Source: Microbacterium galbinum
Lineage (GTDB): Bacteria > Actinomycetota > Actinomycetes > Actinomycetales > Microbacteriaceae
Assembly (NCBI RefSeq): GCF_023091225.1
Contig: NZ_JAHWXM010000001.1
Coordinates: 2,687,913 to 2,751,912 of the forward strand
Direction: 5' to 3'
Length of the DNA stretch: 64,000 bases
Made by a program: the position numbers and the translations under genes. The stretch's first letter is position 1, and each line of letters starts with the position of its first letter. Below the pieces are notes generated by a model, which was given only the letters and a program-made list of their open reading frames with translations, did not search any database and was not told the origin of the DNA. Shown here piece after piece: positions 8,871-17,868 of this stretch.

Positions 8871-8886
8871 AGTTGTTATTACAGGT
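8871..8886. promoter_or_regulatory. Possible operator shared with the 18.5 kb operon
   Basis: AGTTGTTATTACAGGT matches the ACCTGT-N4-ACAGGT sites at 18503-18540 in 10 of the 12 half-site positions, with the same 4-base spacer. A weaker relative is at 8912-8927. It lies upstream of the importer genes in the 8839-9037 gap, which otherwise shows no clear promoter. The link is inference. Confidence 0.4.
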
Positions 8887-9037
8887 CTTCCCCTCCCGGA
8901 CTTCATTAGATACATTTAGGTACAACTTGCGCGGGAGACCGCGGAGCGTCAGAATTGATCCGATGTTTAACCCCATCGGGTGAACGCAGCAACGAAGCAG
9001 CAGTGAACAAGAACCTTCAAGGAAGCAGGTGAGGCAC

Positions 9038-10540
9038 GTGAGTGATCCCATCCTCAAAGTGGAGGGCATCAGCAAGGGATTCCCCGGTGTCCAGGCGCTC
9101 AAGGACGTGCATCTCGAGGTGCGCGCCGGGGAGGTTCTCGTCCTCGTCGGAGAGAACGGCGCCGGCAAGTCGACCCTCATGAAGATCCTCTCCGGGATCT
9201 ACGCCAAGGACGAGGGAACGATCGTGTTCGAGGGCAGGGAGGTCGAGCTCACGAGCCCGCTCCAGGCGCAGGAGCTCGGCATCACGATCATCCACCAGGA
9301 GCTCAACATGATGCCCGACCTCACGGTCGCGCAGAACATCTTCGTCGGGCGCGAGCCGCGCACCGGTCCGTTCCTGTCGGAGCGCAAGCTCAACCAGCAG
9401 ACGGCCGAGCTGCTCCAGCGGCTCAACATCCACCTCGACCCCAAGGCCCGCGTCGGCGACCTGACCGTGGCTGAGCAGCAGATGGTCGAGATCGCCAAGG
9501 CCCTCTCGTTCAACGCCAAGGTCCTCATCATGGACGAGCCCACCTCGGCGCTCACCGACTCCGAGGTCGAGACGCTGTTCGTGCTGATCGAGCAGCTCAA
9601 GGCATCCGGCACCGGCATCGTCTACATCTCGCACCGCATGGACGAGCTGCGCCGCCTCGCCGACCGCGTCAGCGTGCTGCGCGACGGTGCATACATCGGA
9701 TCACTCGACAAGGCCGAGGTCAGCATCCCGAAGATCATCGAGATGATGGTCGGACGTGCGATCGACGAGGGCACCCGCCCCACCGCCCGCGATCACATCA
9801 ACGACCCGGTCGTGCTCGAGGTGCAGGACCTGTCGACCAAGAGCCTGCTCAAGGACATCTCGTTCCAGCTGCACAAGGGCGAGATCCTCGGGTTCGCCGG
9901 TCTCATGGGCGCGGGGCGCACCGAGACCGCTCGCGCGATCATCGGTGCCGACCCCAGCGACGGCGGCACGGTGACCATCTCGGGTCGGCCGGCGAAGATC
10001 GGGCAGCCCGCGGATGCCGTCAAGCACGGCGTCGGCTACCTCTCGGAGGACCGCAAGCTCCTCGGGCTCATGCTCGAACAGGACGTCACCTTCAACACCG
10101 TGCTCGCCTCGCTCGGCTCCTACGCCAACGGGATCGGCTGGATGGGCGACGGCAAGGCGAAGAACCGCACCAAGGAGTACGTCCAGCAACTGCGGGTCAA
10201 GACCCCCTCCGTCAACCAGGTCGTCAAGCTGCTCTCGGGCGGCAACCAGCAGAAGGTCGTCATCGCCCGGTGGCTGATGCGCGACTGCGACATCCTCATC
10301 TTCGACGAGCCGACCCGCGGCATCGACGTCGGAGCGAAGGAAGAGATCTACCGCCTGATGCAGCAGCTCGCTGACCAGGGAAAGTCCATCATCGTCATCT
10401 CGTCGGAACTGCCCGAGATCCTCCGCGTCGCGAACCGCATCGCCGTGTTCGCGAACGGCCGGATCACCGGGACGCTCCGCAACGAGGAAGCCAGCCAGGA
10501 GAAGATCATGCAACTCGCAGCCCATGGGGAGGAAGACTGA
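9038..10540 (+). CDS. Sugar ABC transporter, duplicated ATP-binding subunit (RbsA/MglA type)
   Basis: The 500-residue protein holds two fused ABC domains. The first has Walker A GENGAGKST, a Q-loop region and Walker B VLIMDEPTSAL. The second has the family's usual altered P-loop (GLMGAGRTE), signature LSGGNQQKVVIARWL and Walker B ILIFDEPTRGID. This layout and length are typical of ribose, galactose and related importers. GTG 9038 is preferred over GTG 9029, whose Shine-Dalgarno spacing is too short; the choice is uncertain. It drives import with the permease and binding protein that follow, overlapping the permease start as ATGA. Confidence 0.93.
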   Translation: MSDPILKVEGISKGFPGVQALKDVHLEVRAGEVLVLVGENGAGKSTLMKILSGIYAKDEGTIVFEGREVELTSPLQAQELGITIIHQELNMMPDLTVAQNIFVGREPRTGPFLSERKLNQQTAELLQRLNIHLDPKARVGDLTVAEQQMVEIAKALSFNAKVLIMDEPTSALTDSEVETLFVLIEQLKASGTGIVYISHRMDELRRLADRVSVLRDGAYIGSLDKAEVSIPKIIEMMVGRAIDEGTRPTARDHINDPVVLEVQDLSTKSLLKDISFQLHKGEILGFAGLMGAGRTETARAIIGADPSDGGTVTISGRPAKIGQPADAVKHGVGYLSEDRKLLGLMLEQDVTFNTVLASLGSYANGIGWMGDGKAKNRTKEYVQQLRVKTPSVNQVVKLLSGGNQQKVVIARWLMRDCDILIFDEPTRGIDVGAKEEIYRLMQQLADQGKSIIVISSELPEILRVANRIAVFANGRITGTLRNEEASQEKIMQLAAHGEED

Positions 10541-11571
10541 TGAGCACCCCGCAGAACGGGTCGTCGACGACGACGATCATCCAGACCGCCGTCAACGAGA
10601 ACACCGACAAGCGCGACATCGGCGGCTTCCTCCGACGCCAGGTTCAGCAGTCGCTGGCGTTCGGCACGCTCGTCGTGCTGTTCATCTTCTTCTCGGTCGC
10701 CAGCCCGAACTTCCTCACGTGGAGCAACGTCTCCGGCATCCTGCTCTCGACCGCGGTCATCGGCATCCTCGCCCTCGGCACCACGTTCGTGATCATCACC
10801 GGCGGCATCGACCTGTCGCTCGGCACCGGCATGGCGCTCTGCTCGGTCATGACCGGTGTCTTCATCACCAACATGGGGCTGCCGGTGTTCGTCGGCGTCA
10901 TCGGCGGTATCGCCACCGGTGTGCTGATGGGCCTCGTCAACGGCGTGAACATCACGTTCCTGCGGCTGCCCCCGTTCATCGCGACCCTCGCGATGATGAT
11001 GATCGCCGGTGGCCTCGCCCTCGTGATCTCGGGCGTCGCGCCGATCTACTTCTCGTCGTCCGCTCCGGACTTCAAGCAGATCGCCCTGGGCACCCTCATC
11101 CCGGGCCTCCCGAACGCCGTGCTCATCACGCTCGTGCTCGCGGTCATCGCGTACCTCGTGCTGTCGAAGACGCTGCTCGGCCGCTACACCTTCGCGATCG
11201 GGTCGAACGAAGAGGCCACCCGCCTCTCGGGCGTCAACACGCGCCGCTGGACGATCTTCGTCTACATGTTCGCCGGAGCGTTCACCGGCATCGCCGGCGT
11301 CATCATCGCCTCGCGCCTCGACTCGGCCCAGCCGCAGATCGGTACGGGCTACGAGCTGCAGGCGATCGCGGCCGTCATCATCGGCGGCACCTCGCTGCTC
11401 GGCGGACGCGGCTCGATCCTCGGCACCGTGATCGGTGCGCTCATCATGAGCGTGCTCGTCAACGGCCTCCGGATCATGTCGATCCAGTCCGAGTGGCAGA
11501 ACATCGTCGTCGGCGTCGTGATCCTGATCGCGGTGTTCTTCGACTCCCTGCGCAACCGCGCACGCACCTGA
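10540..11571 (+). CDS. Sugar ABC transporter permease (RbsC type)
   Basis: This 343-residue protein has a cytosolic N-terminus of about 40 residues and then 8-10 hydrophobic segments, with the family motifs ALGTTFVIITGGIDLSLG and GTSLLGGRGSILGTVIGA. It forms the membrane channel of the importer with the ATPase encoded immediately upstream, with which it overlaps by one base. No substrate-specific residue can be read by eye. Confidence 0.93.
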   Translation: MSTPQNGSSTTTIIQTAVNENTDKRDIGGFLRRQVQQSLAFGTLVVLFIFFSVASPNFLTWSNVSGILLSTAVIGILALGTTFVIITGGIDLSLGTGMALCSVMTGVFITNMGLPVFVGVIGGIATGVLMGLVNGVNITFLRLPPFIATLAMMMIAGGLALVISGVAPIYFSSSAPDFKQIALGTLIPGLPNAVLITLVLAVIAYLVLSKTLLGRYTFAIGSNEEATRLSGVNTRRWTIFVYMFAGAFTGIAGVIIASRLDSAQPQIGTGYELQAIAAVIIGGTSLLGGRGSILGTVIGALIMSVLVNGLRIMSIQSEWQNIVVGVVILIAVFFDSLRNRART

Positions 11572-11709
11572 CCCCGGAGACGGCGCTGTGCCCGCCGCCT
11601 CCGATCGGCGACCCGGCCGACACCGCGGAGCGATCCGCACCGGCACACCGCACCACGAATGTCCCACTCCGGCTCCCGGGCCGGCACACACACAAACAAC
11701 GGAGTTTCC

Positions 11710-12702
11710 ATGAAGTTCGGAAAGAAGGCCGCGTTCGCGGCTCTGATCGCCTCGGCGGCGATCGTCGTGGCAGGCTGCTCGAGCAACGCGGGCGGCGGCG
11801 ACGCCGGTGGCGACGCCGGCAGTGGTGACGAGATGTACATCGCCCTCGTCTCGAAGGGCTTCCAGCACCAGTTCTGGCAGGCCGTCAAGAAGGGCGCGGA
11901 GGAGAAGGCCGCCGAGCTCGGCGTCACCATCACCTTCGAGGGCCCCGCCGCCGAGACCGAGGTCGACGCGCAGCTGCAGATGCTGCAGACCGCCATCGAC
12001 AAGAAGCCGGCGGCGATCGCGTACGCCGCGCTCGACCCCGAGGCCTGCGTGCCCTACCTCGACAAGGCCAAGGCCGCCGACATCCCCGTCGTGTACTTCG
12101 ACGCACCGTGCGACGGCGACGTGGGCCTGAGCCTCGCCGCGACCGACAGCAAGGTCGCCGGAGCCCTGGCTGCCGAGCACATGGCCGAGCTCATCGGCGG
12201 TGAGGGCGAGGTCGCCATCGTCGGCCACTCGCAGATCAACTCGACCGGTGTCGAGCGTCGTGACGGCTTCGTCGAGAAGATCGAGTCGGACTACCCCGAC
12301 ATCGAGATCGTCGACATCCAGTACGGCGACGGCGACCACCTGAAGTCGGCCGACATCGCCAAGGCAATGATCGCCGCGCACCCCGACCTCAAGGGCATCT
12401 ACGGCACCAACGAGGGCTCCGCCATCGGCGTCGTGAACGCGGTCAACGAGCTCGGCCTCGAGAAGGGCAAGCTCACCATCGTCGGATTCGACTCCGGTGC
12501 GGCCCAGATCAACGCGATCAAGGACGGCACGATGGCCGGCGCCATCACGCAGGACCCGATCGGCATCGGTGCGCAGGTCGTGCAGGCCGCGTACGACGCC
12601 GCCAACGGCGAGACGGTCGACGAGTTCTACGACACGGGTTCGTACTGGTACGACAAGACGAACCTCGAGGACGACAAGATCGCCGCGGTTCTCTACCAGT
12701 GA
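11710..12702 (+). CDS. Sugar-binding lipoprotein of the ABC importer
   Basis: The 330-residue precursor starts with a lipoprotein signal peptide (MKFGKKAAFAALIASAAIVV) and lipobox VAGC, then a Gly/Asp-rich linker and a type I periplasmic-binding-protein domain of the ribose/galactose class (KGFQHQFWQAVKKGAEEKA near the start, TIVGFDSGAAQ near the end). After acylation it would sit on the outer face of the membrane and deliver sugar to the permease. It follows the permease after 138 bases and is closed by a strong terminator, so the three importer genes appear to be one unit. Confidence 0.93.
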   Translation: MKFGKKAAFAALIASAAIVVAGCSSNAGGGDAGGDAGSGDEMYIALVSKGFQHQFWQAVKKGAEEKAAELGVTITFEGPAAETEVDAQLQMLQTAIDKKPAAIAYAALDPEACVPYLDKAKAADIPVVYFDAPCDGDVGLSLAATDSKVAGALAAEHMAELIGGEGEVAIVGHSQINSTGVERRDGFVEKIESDYPDIEIVDIQYGDGDHLKSADIAKAMIAAHPDLKGIYGTNEGSAIGVVNAVNELGLEKGKLTIVGFDSGAAQINAIKDGTMAGAITQDPIGIGAQVVQAAYDAANGETVDEFYDTGSYWYDKTNLEDDKIAAVLYQ

Positions 12703-12718
12703 TCTGATCTCCGGATCG

Positions 12719-12750
12719 AGAGGCCCCTCACCTTCGGGTGGGGGGCCTCT
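12719..12750 (+). terminator. Rho-independent terminator of the importer operon
   Basis: An 11-12 base stem around a TTCG tetraloop (AGAGGCCCCTCACC, then GGTGGGGGGCCTCT) is followed by TTCGCGTCT. It lies 16 bases after the binding-protein stop. Confidence 0.8.
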
Positions 12751-12770
12751 TCGCGTCTCGAGGAGGGACG

Positions 12771-12839
12771 CTTCGACAGGCTCAGCGACCCAGTTCCGGA
12801 GGGACGCACGGATGTACTGGGTCCCTGAGCCTGTCGAAG
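12771..12839. repeat. REP-like palindromic repeat pair A
   Basis: The core CTTCGACAGGCTCAGCGACC at 12771 and its inverted partner at 12817-12839 form a long hairpin. Together with the next pair and two terminators, it fills most of the gene-free stretch 12703-13129, in which I see no gene. Confidence 0.8.
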
Positions 12840-12950
12840 GGCCCTCCCTGCGGCATCCGTTCGGGAGGAGATCTCGCGTTCGGGAGGACCGGAGGAGCGG
12901 ATGCTTCCTGCGGAAGGCGAGTTCTCCTCCGTTGTTGCGCGTACGGGACG

Positions 12951-13019
12951 CTTCGACAGGCTCAGCGACCCAGTTTCGGAGCGATGCACGGAGATTCTGG
13001 GTCCCTGCGCCTGTCGAAG
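12951..13019. repeat. REP-like palindromic repeat pair B
   Basis: A direct copy at 12951-12973 and an inverted copy at 12997-13019 repeat the layout of pair A, with about 23 bases between arms. The two pairs are 180 bases apart and lie in the same orientation. Confidence 0.8.
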
Positions 13020-13048
13020 GGCCCCGCCACGAGAGGGCCCCGGACGCC

Positions 13049-13089
13049 GGAAAGGCCCGGTATCCGAGGGGGACACACCGGGCCTTTCC
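13049..13089. terminator. Hairpin terminator
   Basis: Perfect 13-base arms 13049-13061 (GGAAAGGCCCGGT) and 13077-13089 (ACCGGGCCTTTCC) are separated by 15 bases. It lies beyond the end of the leftward six-gene operon. Confidence 0.6.
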
Positions 13090-13090
13090 C

Positions 13091-13119
13091 AACCGGAGAG
13101 AGGGGGGGATCCTCCGGTT
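13091..13119 (-). terminator. Second hairpin close to the end of the leftward operon
   Basis: Arms AACCGGAG (13091-13098) and CTCCGGTT (13112-13119) lie 11 bases after the stop of the monooxygenase gene. With the hairpin just beyond, they probably end the leftward operon. Confidence 0.5.
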
Positions 13120-13129
13120 GCATCCGCCG

Positions 13130-13447
13130 TCAGAGACGGCGGAGGAATGTGAGCTGCGAAGAGGGTTCCACGATCAGTTCCTGCAGCGCCGCATTGAACG
13201 GCACACCGGCCGGGGCCGAGATGTGCGCCTGGAACGCTGCGTGATCGCGATAGACCTCGTACACGAAGAAGCGATCGGGATCGTCGACGAGTCGCGTGGC
13301 ATCGAAGACCACGTTACCTGTTTCTGCTTGTACTTCCACGGAAAACTCGCGCAGAAGTTCGGCGACGCGATCGCCCTCGCCGGGGCGGGCGGTGAAGGTG
13401 GCGTGCAGGATGGTGGGTTCGGATTCAGATGCGGATGCGTCGGACAA
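13130..13447 (-). CDS. Small antibiotic biosynthesis monooxygenase (ABM) family protein
   Basis: The 105-residue protein has the dimeric alpha/beta ABM pattern: ILHATFTARPGEGDRVAELLREF, then GNVVFDATRLVDDPDRFFVYEVYRDHAAFQAHI. Family members include quinol monooxygenases and heme-degrading or non-enzymatic proteins. The start appears to be TTG at 13447, with GGAG seven bases upstream; no in-frame ATG lies before the conserved part. It is the last gene of the six-gene operon, so it may act on a reactive carbonyl or quinol intermediate, but no function can be assigned with confidence. Confidence 0.78.
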   Translation of the reverse strand: MSDASASESEPTILHATFTARPGEGDRVAELLREFSVEVQAETGNVVFDATRLVDDPDRFFVYEVYRDHAAFQAHISAPAGVPFNAALQELIVEPSSQLTFLRRL

Positions 13448-13471
13448 CGGTGTCTCCAGAGGTCGGTCGGT

Positions 13472-14434
13472 TCAGCGCGAGAGTGCGAGCAGGCGGGCGG
13501 GGTTGGCGACGAGCATCCGATCCACGGCCTCGTCTCCGATGAGGGCGCGCAGGCGCGGCACGTAGCGTTCGCCGAGGTAGGCGAGCCCGGGCATCCCGCC
13601 GTAGGCGAGGTAGCGGGTGCGGCGCGCGACGTCGCCGCCGAGCAGCACCCGGTCGCCGGCGCCGCGTTCGACGACCGCGGCGGTGAGGGCGAGCAGCTCG
13701 GCATCCGATCGGGTGCGCGGCCGGGCCATGCCGTCGTAACCGAGGTAGGCGCCACGCTCGGCGAGCGAGGCGTGCAGGCCCGGGTCGGGGTCGCGGTCGG
13801 CGTGCGCGAGGACGATCCGATCGGATGCCGCGCCCGCCGCCGCGAGCAGATCGAGCACCTCGTGGGCCGCCGTGCAGAACTCGAGGTGCACCATGATCGG
13901 CGCCCCGGTCTCGCGATGCGCGGCCGCGAGGGCGTCGAGGGTCGTGCGCTCGAAGTCGCTGATGCGCCAGTAGTCGATCCCGCCCTTGAGGATTCCGGCG
14001 CGCACCGGGGCTCCGTCGGGAGCGTGCGCGGTGCGCGGGGTCGGCGAGGTGAGAACCTCGGCGTCGTCGACCGGCATCCCCTCCACGATGTCGCGCACGA
14101 ACAGCGCGGTCAGGGCGTCGACGCCCCAGGTGCGGGTGGGATGCTCCGTCGCGTAGTGCGCCTCTCGGTGACGCCCGGTCGTGGCGACGATGTGCAGTCC
14201 GGTCGCGGCGCTGATGCGTGCGACGGCCTCGGAGTCGCGTCCGATCCCGAACGGGGTCGCGTCGACCATCGCGGCGAACCCGCTGTCGCGCAGACCCTCG
14301 GCCTCGGCGCCCGAGAGCGCCTCGCCGTCGAGCTCGTCACCGGGCAGCAGCGGACTCACCTGGAACAGGTGCTCGTGATAGTTCGTCGCCCCGAGCAGCG
14401 CCGGGTCGATGTCGCCGAGGACCGTGCGGATCAT
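13472..14434 (-). CDS. Phosphotriesterase-like amidohydrolase (probable lactonase or esterase)
   Basis: At 320 residues it carries all metal ligands of the phosphotriesterase family: NYHEHL (HxH), GILKGG (the Lys that is carboxylated), MVHLEF (His), LAHADRD (His) and LLGGDVAR (Asp). Such proteins often act as lactonases rather than true phosphotriesterases. Its ATG at 14434 overlaps the stop of the upstream dehydrogenase gene by four bases, so it is coupled to it. In a sugar-acid context, opening a sugar lactone is the favoured inference. Confidence 0.83.
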   Translation of the reverse strand: MIRTVLGDIDPALLGATNYHEHLFQVSPLLPGDELDGEALSGAEAEGLRDSGFAAMVDATPFGIGRDSEAVARISAATGLHIVATTGRHREAHYATEHPTRTWGVDALTALFVRDIVEGMPVDDAEVLTSPTPRTAHAPDGAPVRAGILKGGIDYWRISDFERTTLDALAAAHRETGAPIMVHLEFCTAAHEVLDLLAAAGAASDRIVLAHADRDPDPGLHASLAERGAYLGYDGMARPRTRSDAELLALTAAVVERGAGDRVLLGGDVARRTRYLAYGGMPGLAYLGERYVPRLRALIGDEAVDRMLVANPARLLALSR

Positions 14435-15393
14435 CGGCGCGCGAACTCCGCCGCCTCGGCGAGCTGCTCGACGATCTCGGGAGTCAGATCGAGTTCGAAC
14501 ACGTCGGCGACCACCTGCGACCAGCCGTGGATGAAGTAGCGCCAGCCGTCGACGACGACGAGCGATCGCGCCTGCTCCTGAGCGCGGGCCTGGTGCAGGA
14601 ACTCGAGCGATCCGCGGTAGTTGAACTCCCACACGTACGCGTTCTCGGGGAAGACGACGTCGTCGGGCAGGGGCGAGCCGGGTCGATCCTTGCCGAGGCC
14701 GGTGGCGTTCACGATCACGGAACCCGCGGGCGCCGCCGCCACCAGGGCCGCCGCCTCGGCGGGGGTGTCGGTGCGCACGTACCGGATCAGTCCCTCCGCG
14801 GTGCCGTGCTGCGCGTGGACGGCGCGCAGGTGCTCCAGCGCCTCGTCGCTGCGCGCCGTCACGGTCACCCGCGTCGGGGCATCCGCTCGTTCGGCGAGGG
14901 CCCAGCTGAGCGCCGTGCCCGATCCGCCCGCACCGAGGATGACGACCTCGGCTCCCGTGCGGGCGAAGTGATCGGCGGGCAGGAAGTCGTTCAGGGCGAG
15001 GTCGACGGTGATCGGGTCCTTCGCGCGTCCGATGAGGCGGTCGCCGCGCTTCGAGATGCTCGAGATCTCGCTGCACGAGACCGCGAACGGGTCGAGTTCG
15101 TCGAAGAGATCGGATGCCGCGGCGTACACGTTCATCTTGTGGGTCGTGACGAGCGCTCCCCGGTGGTTCGGGTCATCGCGGATCTGCTCGACCATCGCGA
15201 CGTACTGCGCAGGCGTGGCATCCATCGGGAGGTCGTGCCCGACCAGCTCGCGGGTCGGGAGGCCCAGCACATCGGCCCAGCGGGGGAACACCTGCATGAT
15301 CGACGACGATCCGGTGCTCACGCCGACGAAGCCCATGTACCCGGCGCCGGTATCCGCGTCGACGGGGAGGGAAGCGGGAAGGGAAGTGGTCAT
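14431..15393 (-). CDS. Shikimate dehydrogenase-like oxidoreductase
   Basis: The 320-residue protein has the two-domain layout of the shikimate/quinate dehydrogenase family: an N-terminal substrate domain with GVSTGSSSI and VTTHK (the catalytic Lys), SKRGDRLIGRAKDPITV in place of the usual NTDxxG, and a nucleotide-binding domain with ILGAGGSGTALS. The divergent substrate motifs and the presence of sugar genes on both sides argue against a role in the aromatic pathway. It probably oxidises or reduces a polyol or keto-acid carbon. The substrate is unknown. Confidence 0.78.
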   Translation of the reverse strand: MTTSLPASLPVDADTGAGYMGFVGVSTGSSSIMQVFPRWADVLGLPTRELVGHDLPMDATPAQYVAMVEQIRDDPNHRGALVTTHKMNVYAAASDLFDELDPFAVSCSEISSISKRGDRLIGRAKDPITVDLALNDFLPADHFARTGAEVVILGAGGSGTALSWALAERADAPTRVTVTARSDEALEHLRAVHAQHGTAEGLIRYVRTDTPAEAAALVAAAPAGSVIVNATGLGKDRPGSPLPDDVVFPENAYVWEFNYRGSLEFLHQARAQEQARSLVVVDGWRYFIHGWSQVVADVFELDLTPEIVEQLAEAAEFARR

Positions 15394-15402
15394 CGGGTTC
15401 TC

Positions 15403-16356
15403 CTACGGGGCGGTCACGGGGAAGCGGGGGTCGGAGCCCTTCAGCACGGCGATCACGTCGTCGAGCGAAAGGGAGCCCATGTTGTCGACGGCCTGGGTCG
15501 TCTGGGCGCCGAGGTGCGGGGTGACGATCACCCGATCGGCGAGGGCATCGGCGAGCAGGGGGCTGTTCTTCGCAGCCGTGTCGCCGTCGAGGGTGTCGGC
15601 CGCGTAGCCGGCGAGGATGCCGTCGTGCAGGGCGTCGGCGACCGCGGCCTCGTCGATCAGGTCGCCACGGGCGGTGTTGACGATGACGCTGCCGCGACGC
15701 ATGCGGGCGAGTCGGCCGGCATCGACGAGCAGCTGGCCGCCCGGCGCATGCAGCGAGATCAGATCGGCCGTCTCGAACAGCTCGTCGAGCACCGTGGGCA
15801 CGGCGCCCGCGGCGCGCACGACCTCGGCGGGGAGGAACGGGTCGGCGGCGAGGATGCGGCATCCGAATCCGCTCAACCGCTTCGCGACCCCCTGGCCGAT
15901 GCGGCCGAAGCCCACGATCCCCACGGTCGCCGCTCCCAGCTCACGGCCCCGGCGCACTCCCCAGTCGCCCGCCCGCACCCGGCGATCGCCGTCGGGCACG
16001 AACCGCAGGGCGGCGAGCATCAGGCCGACCGCGTGATCGGCGACGGCATCCGCATTCGCGCCGGGAGTGTTCGACACCGGGATGCCGCGGCTCCGGGCCG
16101 CGGCCAGATCAACCGCCTCGGTGCCGACGCCGTAGCGCGCGATGATCTTGAGCTTCGGCGCCGCGGCGAGATGCGCGCCGGTGACGGGGCCGGTGCCGGC
16201 GATCCAGGCATCCGCCCCGTGCAGCAGCACGCGCAGCTCGTCGAGGTCGTGGTGCGCGGGGCCGCGGAGGATGCGGTGCCCGGCGACCGCCGCCCGCTCG
16301 ACCAGGTCGAGGTCGCCGTCGGAGAACGAACGGCTGGTGACGAGGATGACGCCCAT
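15403..16356 (-). CDS. D-2-hydroxyacid dehydrogenase
   Basis: This 317-residue protein is of the D-isomer 2-hydroxyacid dehydrogenase family. It shows ARYGVGTEAVD, the NAD-binding VGIVGFGRIGQGVAKRLSGFG, the catalytic Arg in NTARGDLIDE, Glu in the following helix, and His in VTPHLGAQT. It interconverts 2-keto and D-2-hydroxy acids; phosphoglycerate, glycerate or hydroxypyruvate are common substrates. Its ATG overlaps the kinase stop by one base (TGATG), so expression is coupled to the kinase. It is the third gene of the operon. Confidence 0.87.
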   Translation of the reverse strand: MGVILVTSRSFSDGDLDLVERAAVAGHRILRGPAHHDLDELRVLLHGADAWIAGTGPVTGAHLAAAPKLKIIARYGVGTEAVDLAAARSRGIPVSNTPGANADAVADHAVGLMLAALRFVPDGDRRVRAGDWGVRRGRELGAATVGIVGFGRIGQGVAKRLSGFGCRILAADPFLPAEVVRAAGAVPTVLDELFETADLISLHAPGGQLLVDAGRLARMRRGSVIVNTARGDLIDEAAVADALHDGILAGYAADTLDGDTAAKNSPLLADALADRVIVTPHLGAQTTQAVDNMGSLSLDDVIAVLKGSDPRFPVTAP

Positions 16357-17861
16357 CAGTTCGTCGTTTCGACGCTCGGTCGCCCGGCGAACCAGGGGGC
16401 GAGGGCCGTGTACGCCTCGGTGAAGCGCGCGTGGCGCTGGGCGTAGACCGCGTGGCGGGCGGGGTCGGGCGTGAACTCGGCGGTGACCTCGCTGAGCGCG
16501 CGGGCGGCCGAGAACTCGGCGAGGCCCAGGCCGACGGCACCCGTGACCGCGGCGCCGAGGCTGTTCGCCTCTTCGACGATGGTGCGACGGCGCACCGGCA
16601 CGCCCCACACATCGGCGAGCACCGAGAGGTACACATCGCTCTGCGCGCCGCCGCCGACCGCGTCGATGCGGTCGATCGTGGCGCCCGAGGCGCGGAACGC
16701 CTGGATGCACGTGAGCAGGTTGAACGCGGTGCCCTCGAGCACCGAGCGCACGAGGTGCGCACGGGTGTGGTGACGGGCGAGACCCACGAAGGCGCCGCGG
16801 GCGTCCGGGTCCCACAGGGGGGAGCGCTCGCCGAGCAGGTAGGGCAGGAAATAGAGGTCGTCGGTGTCGAGGCCGGCGGATGCCTCGGCGGTGAGCCGCC
16901 CCGTGTCGGGGTGCGCCGGGTCGGCCGAGAGCGCCTCGGCGATCCACTGGACGGATGCTCCGCCCGCCTGCATCGTGGCGGTGGGCACGAACGATCCCGG
17001 CACGACGTTGTCGAACGTGAAGGTGCGCATCGCCGGGTCGTGCAGCGGCGCATCCGCGGCGAACGAGATCCACGACGAGGTGCCCAGGCACACGTAGGCG
17101 CCGTCCTCCGGCGCGACCACGCCCGAGCCGACCGCGGCCAGCGGGCCGTCGCCGCCGCCCATCACCACGCGCACGCCCGTGTGCAGGCCGAGGGCCTCGG
17201 CTGCGGCATCCGTCAGCGGGCCCGCGATCGCGGTGGAGTCGAGGATCTCGGGGAACAGTGCGGGGTCGAGACGTGCCGCCTGCAGCACCTCGCTCGACCA
17301 CGTGCCGGTGCGCTGGTCGTAGGCGTTGGTGCCCGAGGCGTCGGAGCGGTCGGTCGCGAGGCGACCGGTGAGGCGCAGCACGATGAAGTCCTTCGCGATG
17401 CAGAACCGGCGCACACGCGCCCAGACGTCGGGCTCGTTGTCGCGCACCCACATGATCTTCTCGACCGAGTAGGTGGGGTTCAGCCGGTGGCCCAGGATGC
17501 CGTAGGCGTGCTCGGCGCCGAGCGCCTGCTCGAGCTCGCGCTGCTGCGCGCCCGAGCGGGTGTCGGCCCAGATGATCGCCGGGCGGGCGGGCTCGCCGTC
17601 GGCGTCGAGCAGCACGGCGCCCATCATCTGACCGCCCACGACGAGACCCGCGACCTCGGTGGGGAGGGTGCCGGTCTTCGCGAGCAGGGTGCGGGTCGCC
17701 TCGACGACCGCGTTCCACCAGTCGAGCGGGTTCTGCTCGGCGACACCGCCCGCGGCGAAGTGCGCGGGGTAGGGCACCGTGACCGATGAGACCAGGCGCC
17801 CGTCGTCGTGGTGCAGCGAAGCCTTGTTCCCCGTGGTGCCGAGGTCGTGGGCGATCAGCAT
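16356..17861 (-). CDS. FGGY-family carbohydrate kinase (xylulokinase-like)
   Basis: The 501-residue protein has the FGGY actin-like ATPase fold: an N-terminal phosphate loop (HDLGTTGNKASL), GQMMGAVLLD, IWADTRSG, and the C-terminal signature region with IDAVGGGAQSDVYLSVLADVWGVPV. It resembles xylulose kinases most closely among the carbohydrate kinases, but members of this group also phosphorylate ribulose, erythrulose and other ketoses. It lies seven bases after the cupin isomerase gene, so a ketose made by that enzyme is the likely substrate. Confidence 0.87.
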   Translation of the reverse strand: MLIAHDLGTTGNKASLHHDDGRLVSSVTVPYPAHFAAGGVAEQNPLDWWNAVVEATRTLLAKTGTLPTEVAGLVVGGQMMGAVLLDADGEPARPAIIWADTRSGAQQRELEQALGAEHAYGILGHRLNPTYSVEKIMWVRDNEPDVWARVRRFCIAKDFIVLRLTGRLATDRSDASGTNAYDQRTGTWSSEVLQAARLDPALFPEILDSTAIAGPLTDAAAEALGLHTGVRVVMGGGDGPLAAVGSGVVAPEDGAYVCLGTSSWISFAADAPLHDPAMRTFTFDNVVPGSFVPTATMQAGGASVQWIAEALSADPAHPDTGRLTAEASAGLDTDDLYFLPYLLGERSPLWDPDARGAFVGLARHHTRAHLVRSVLEGTAFNLLTCIQAFRASGATIDRIDAVGGGAQSDVYLSVLADVWGVPVRRRTIVEEANSLGAAVTGAVGLGLAEFSAARALSEVTAEFTPDPARHAVYAQRHARFTEAYTALAPWFAGRPSVETTN

Positions 17862-17868
17862 GGCCGGC

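Noticed and set aside
8839..9037. Riboswitch or leader peptide upstream of the importer
   Set aside because: No conserved riboswitch pattern or anti-terminator structure could be recognised; only operator-like dyads were seen.
12497..13152. Open frames across the gap after the importer operon
   Set aside because: They run through terminators and REP hairpins and encode low-complexity peptides; no start signals fit.
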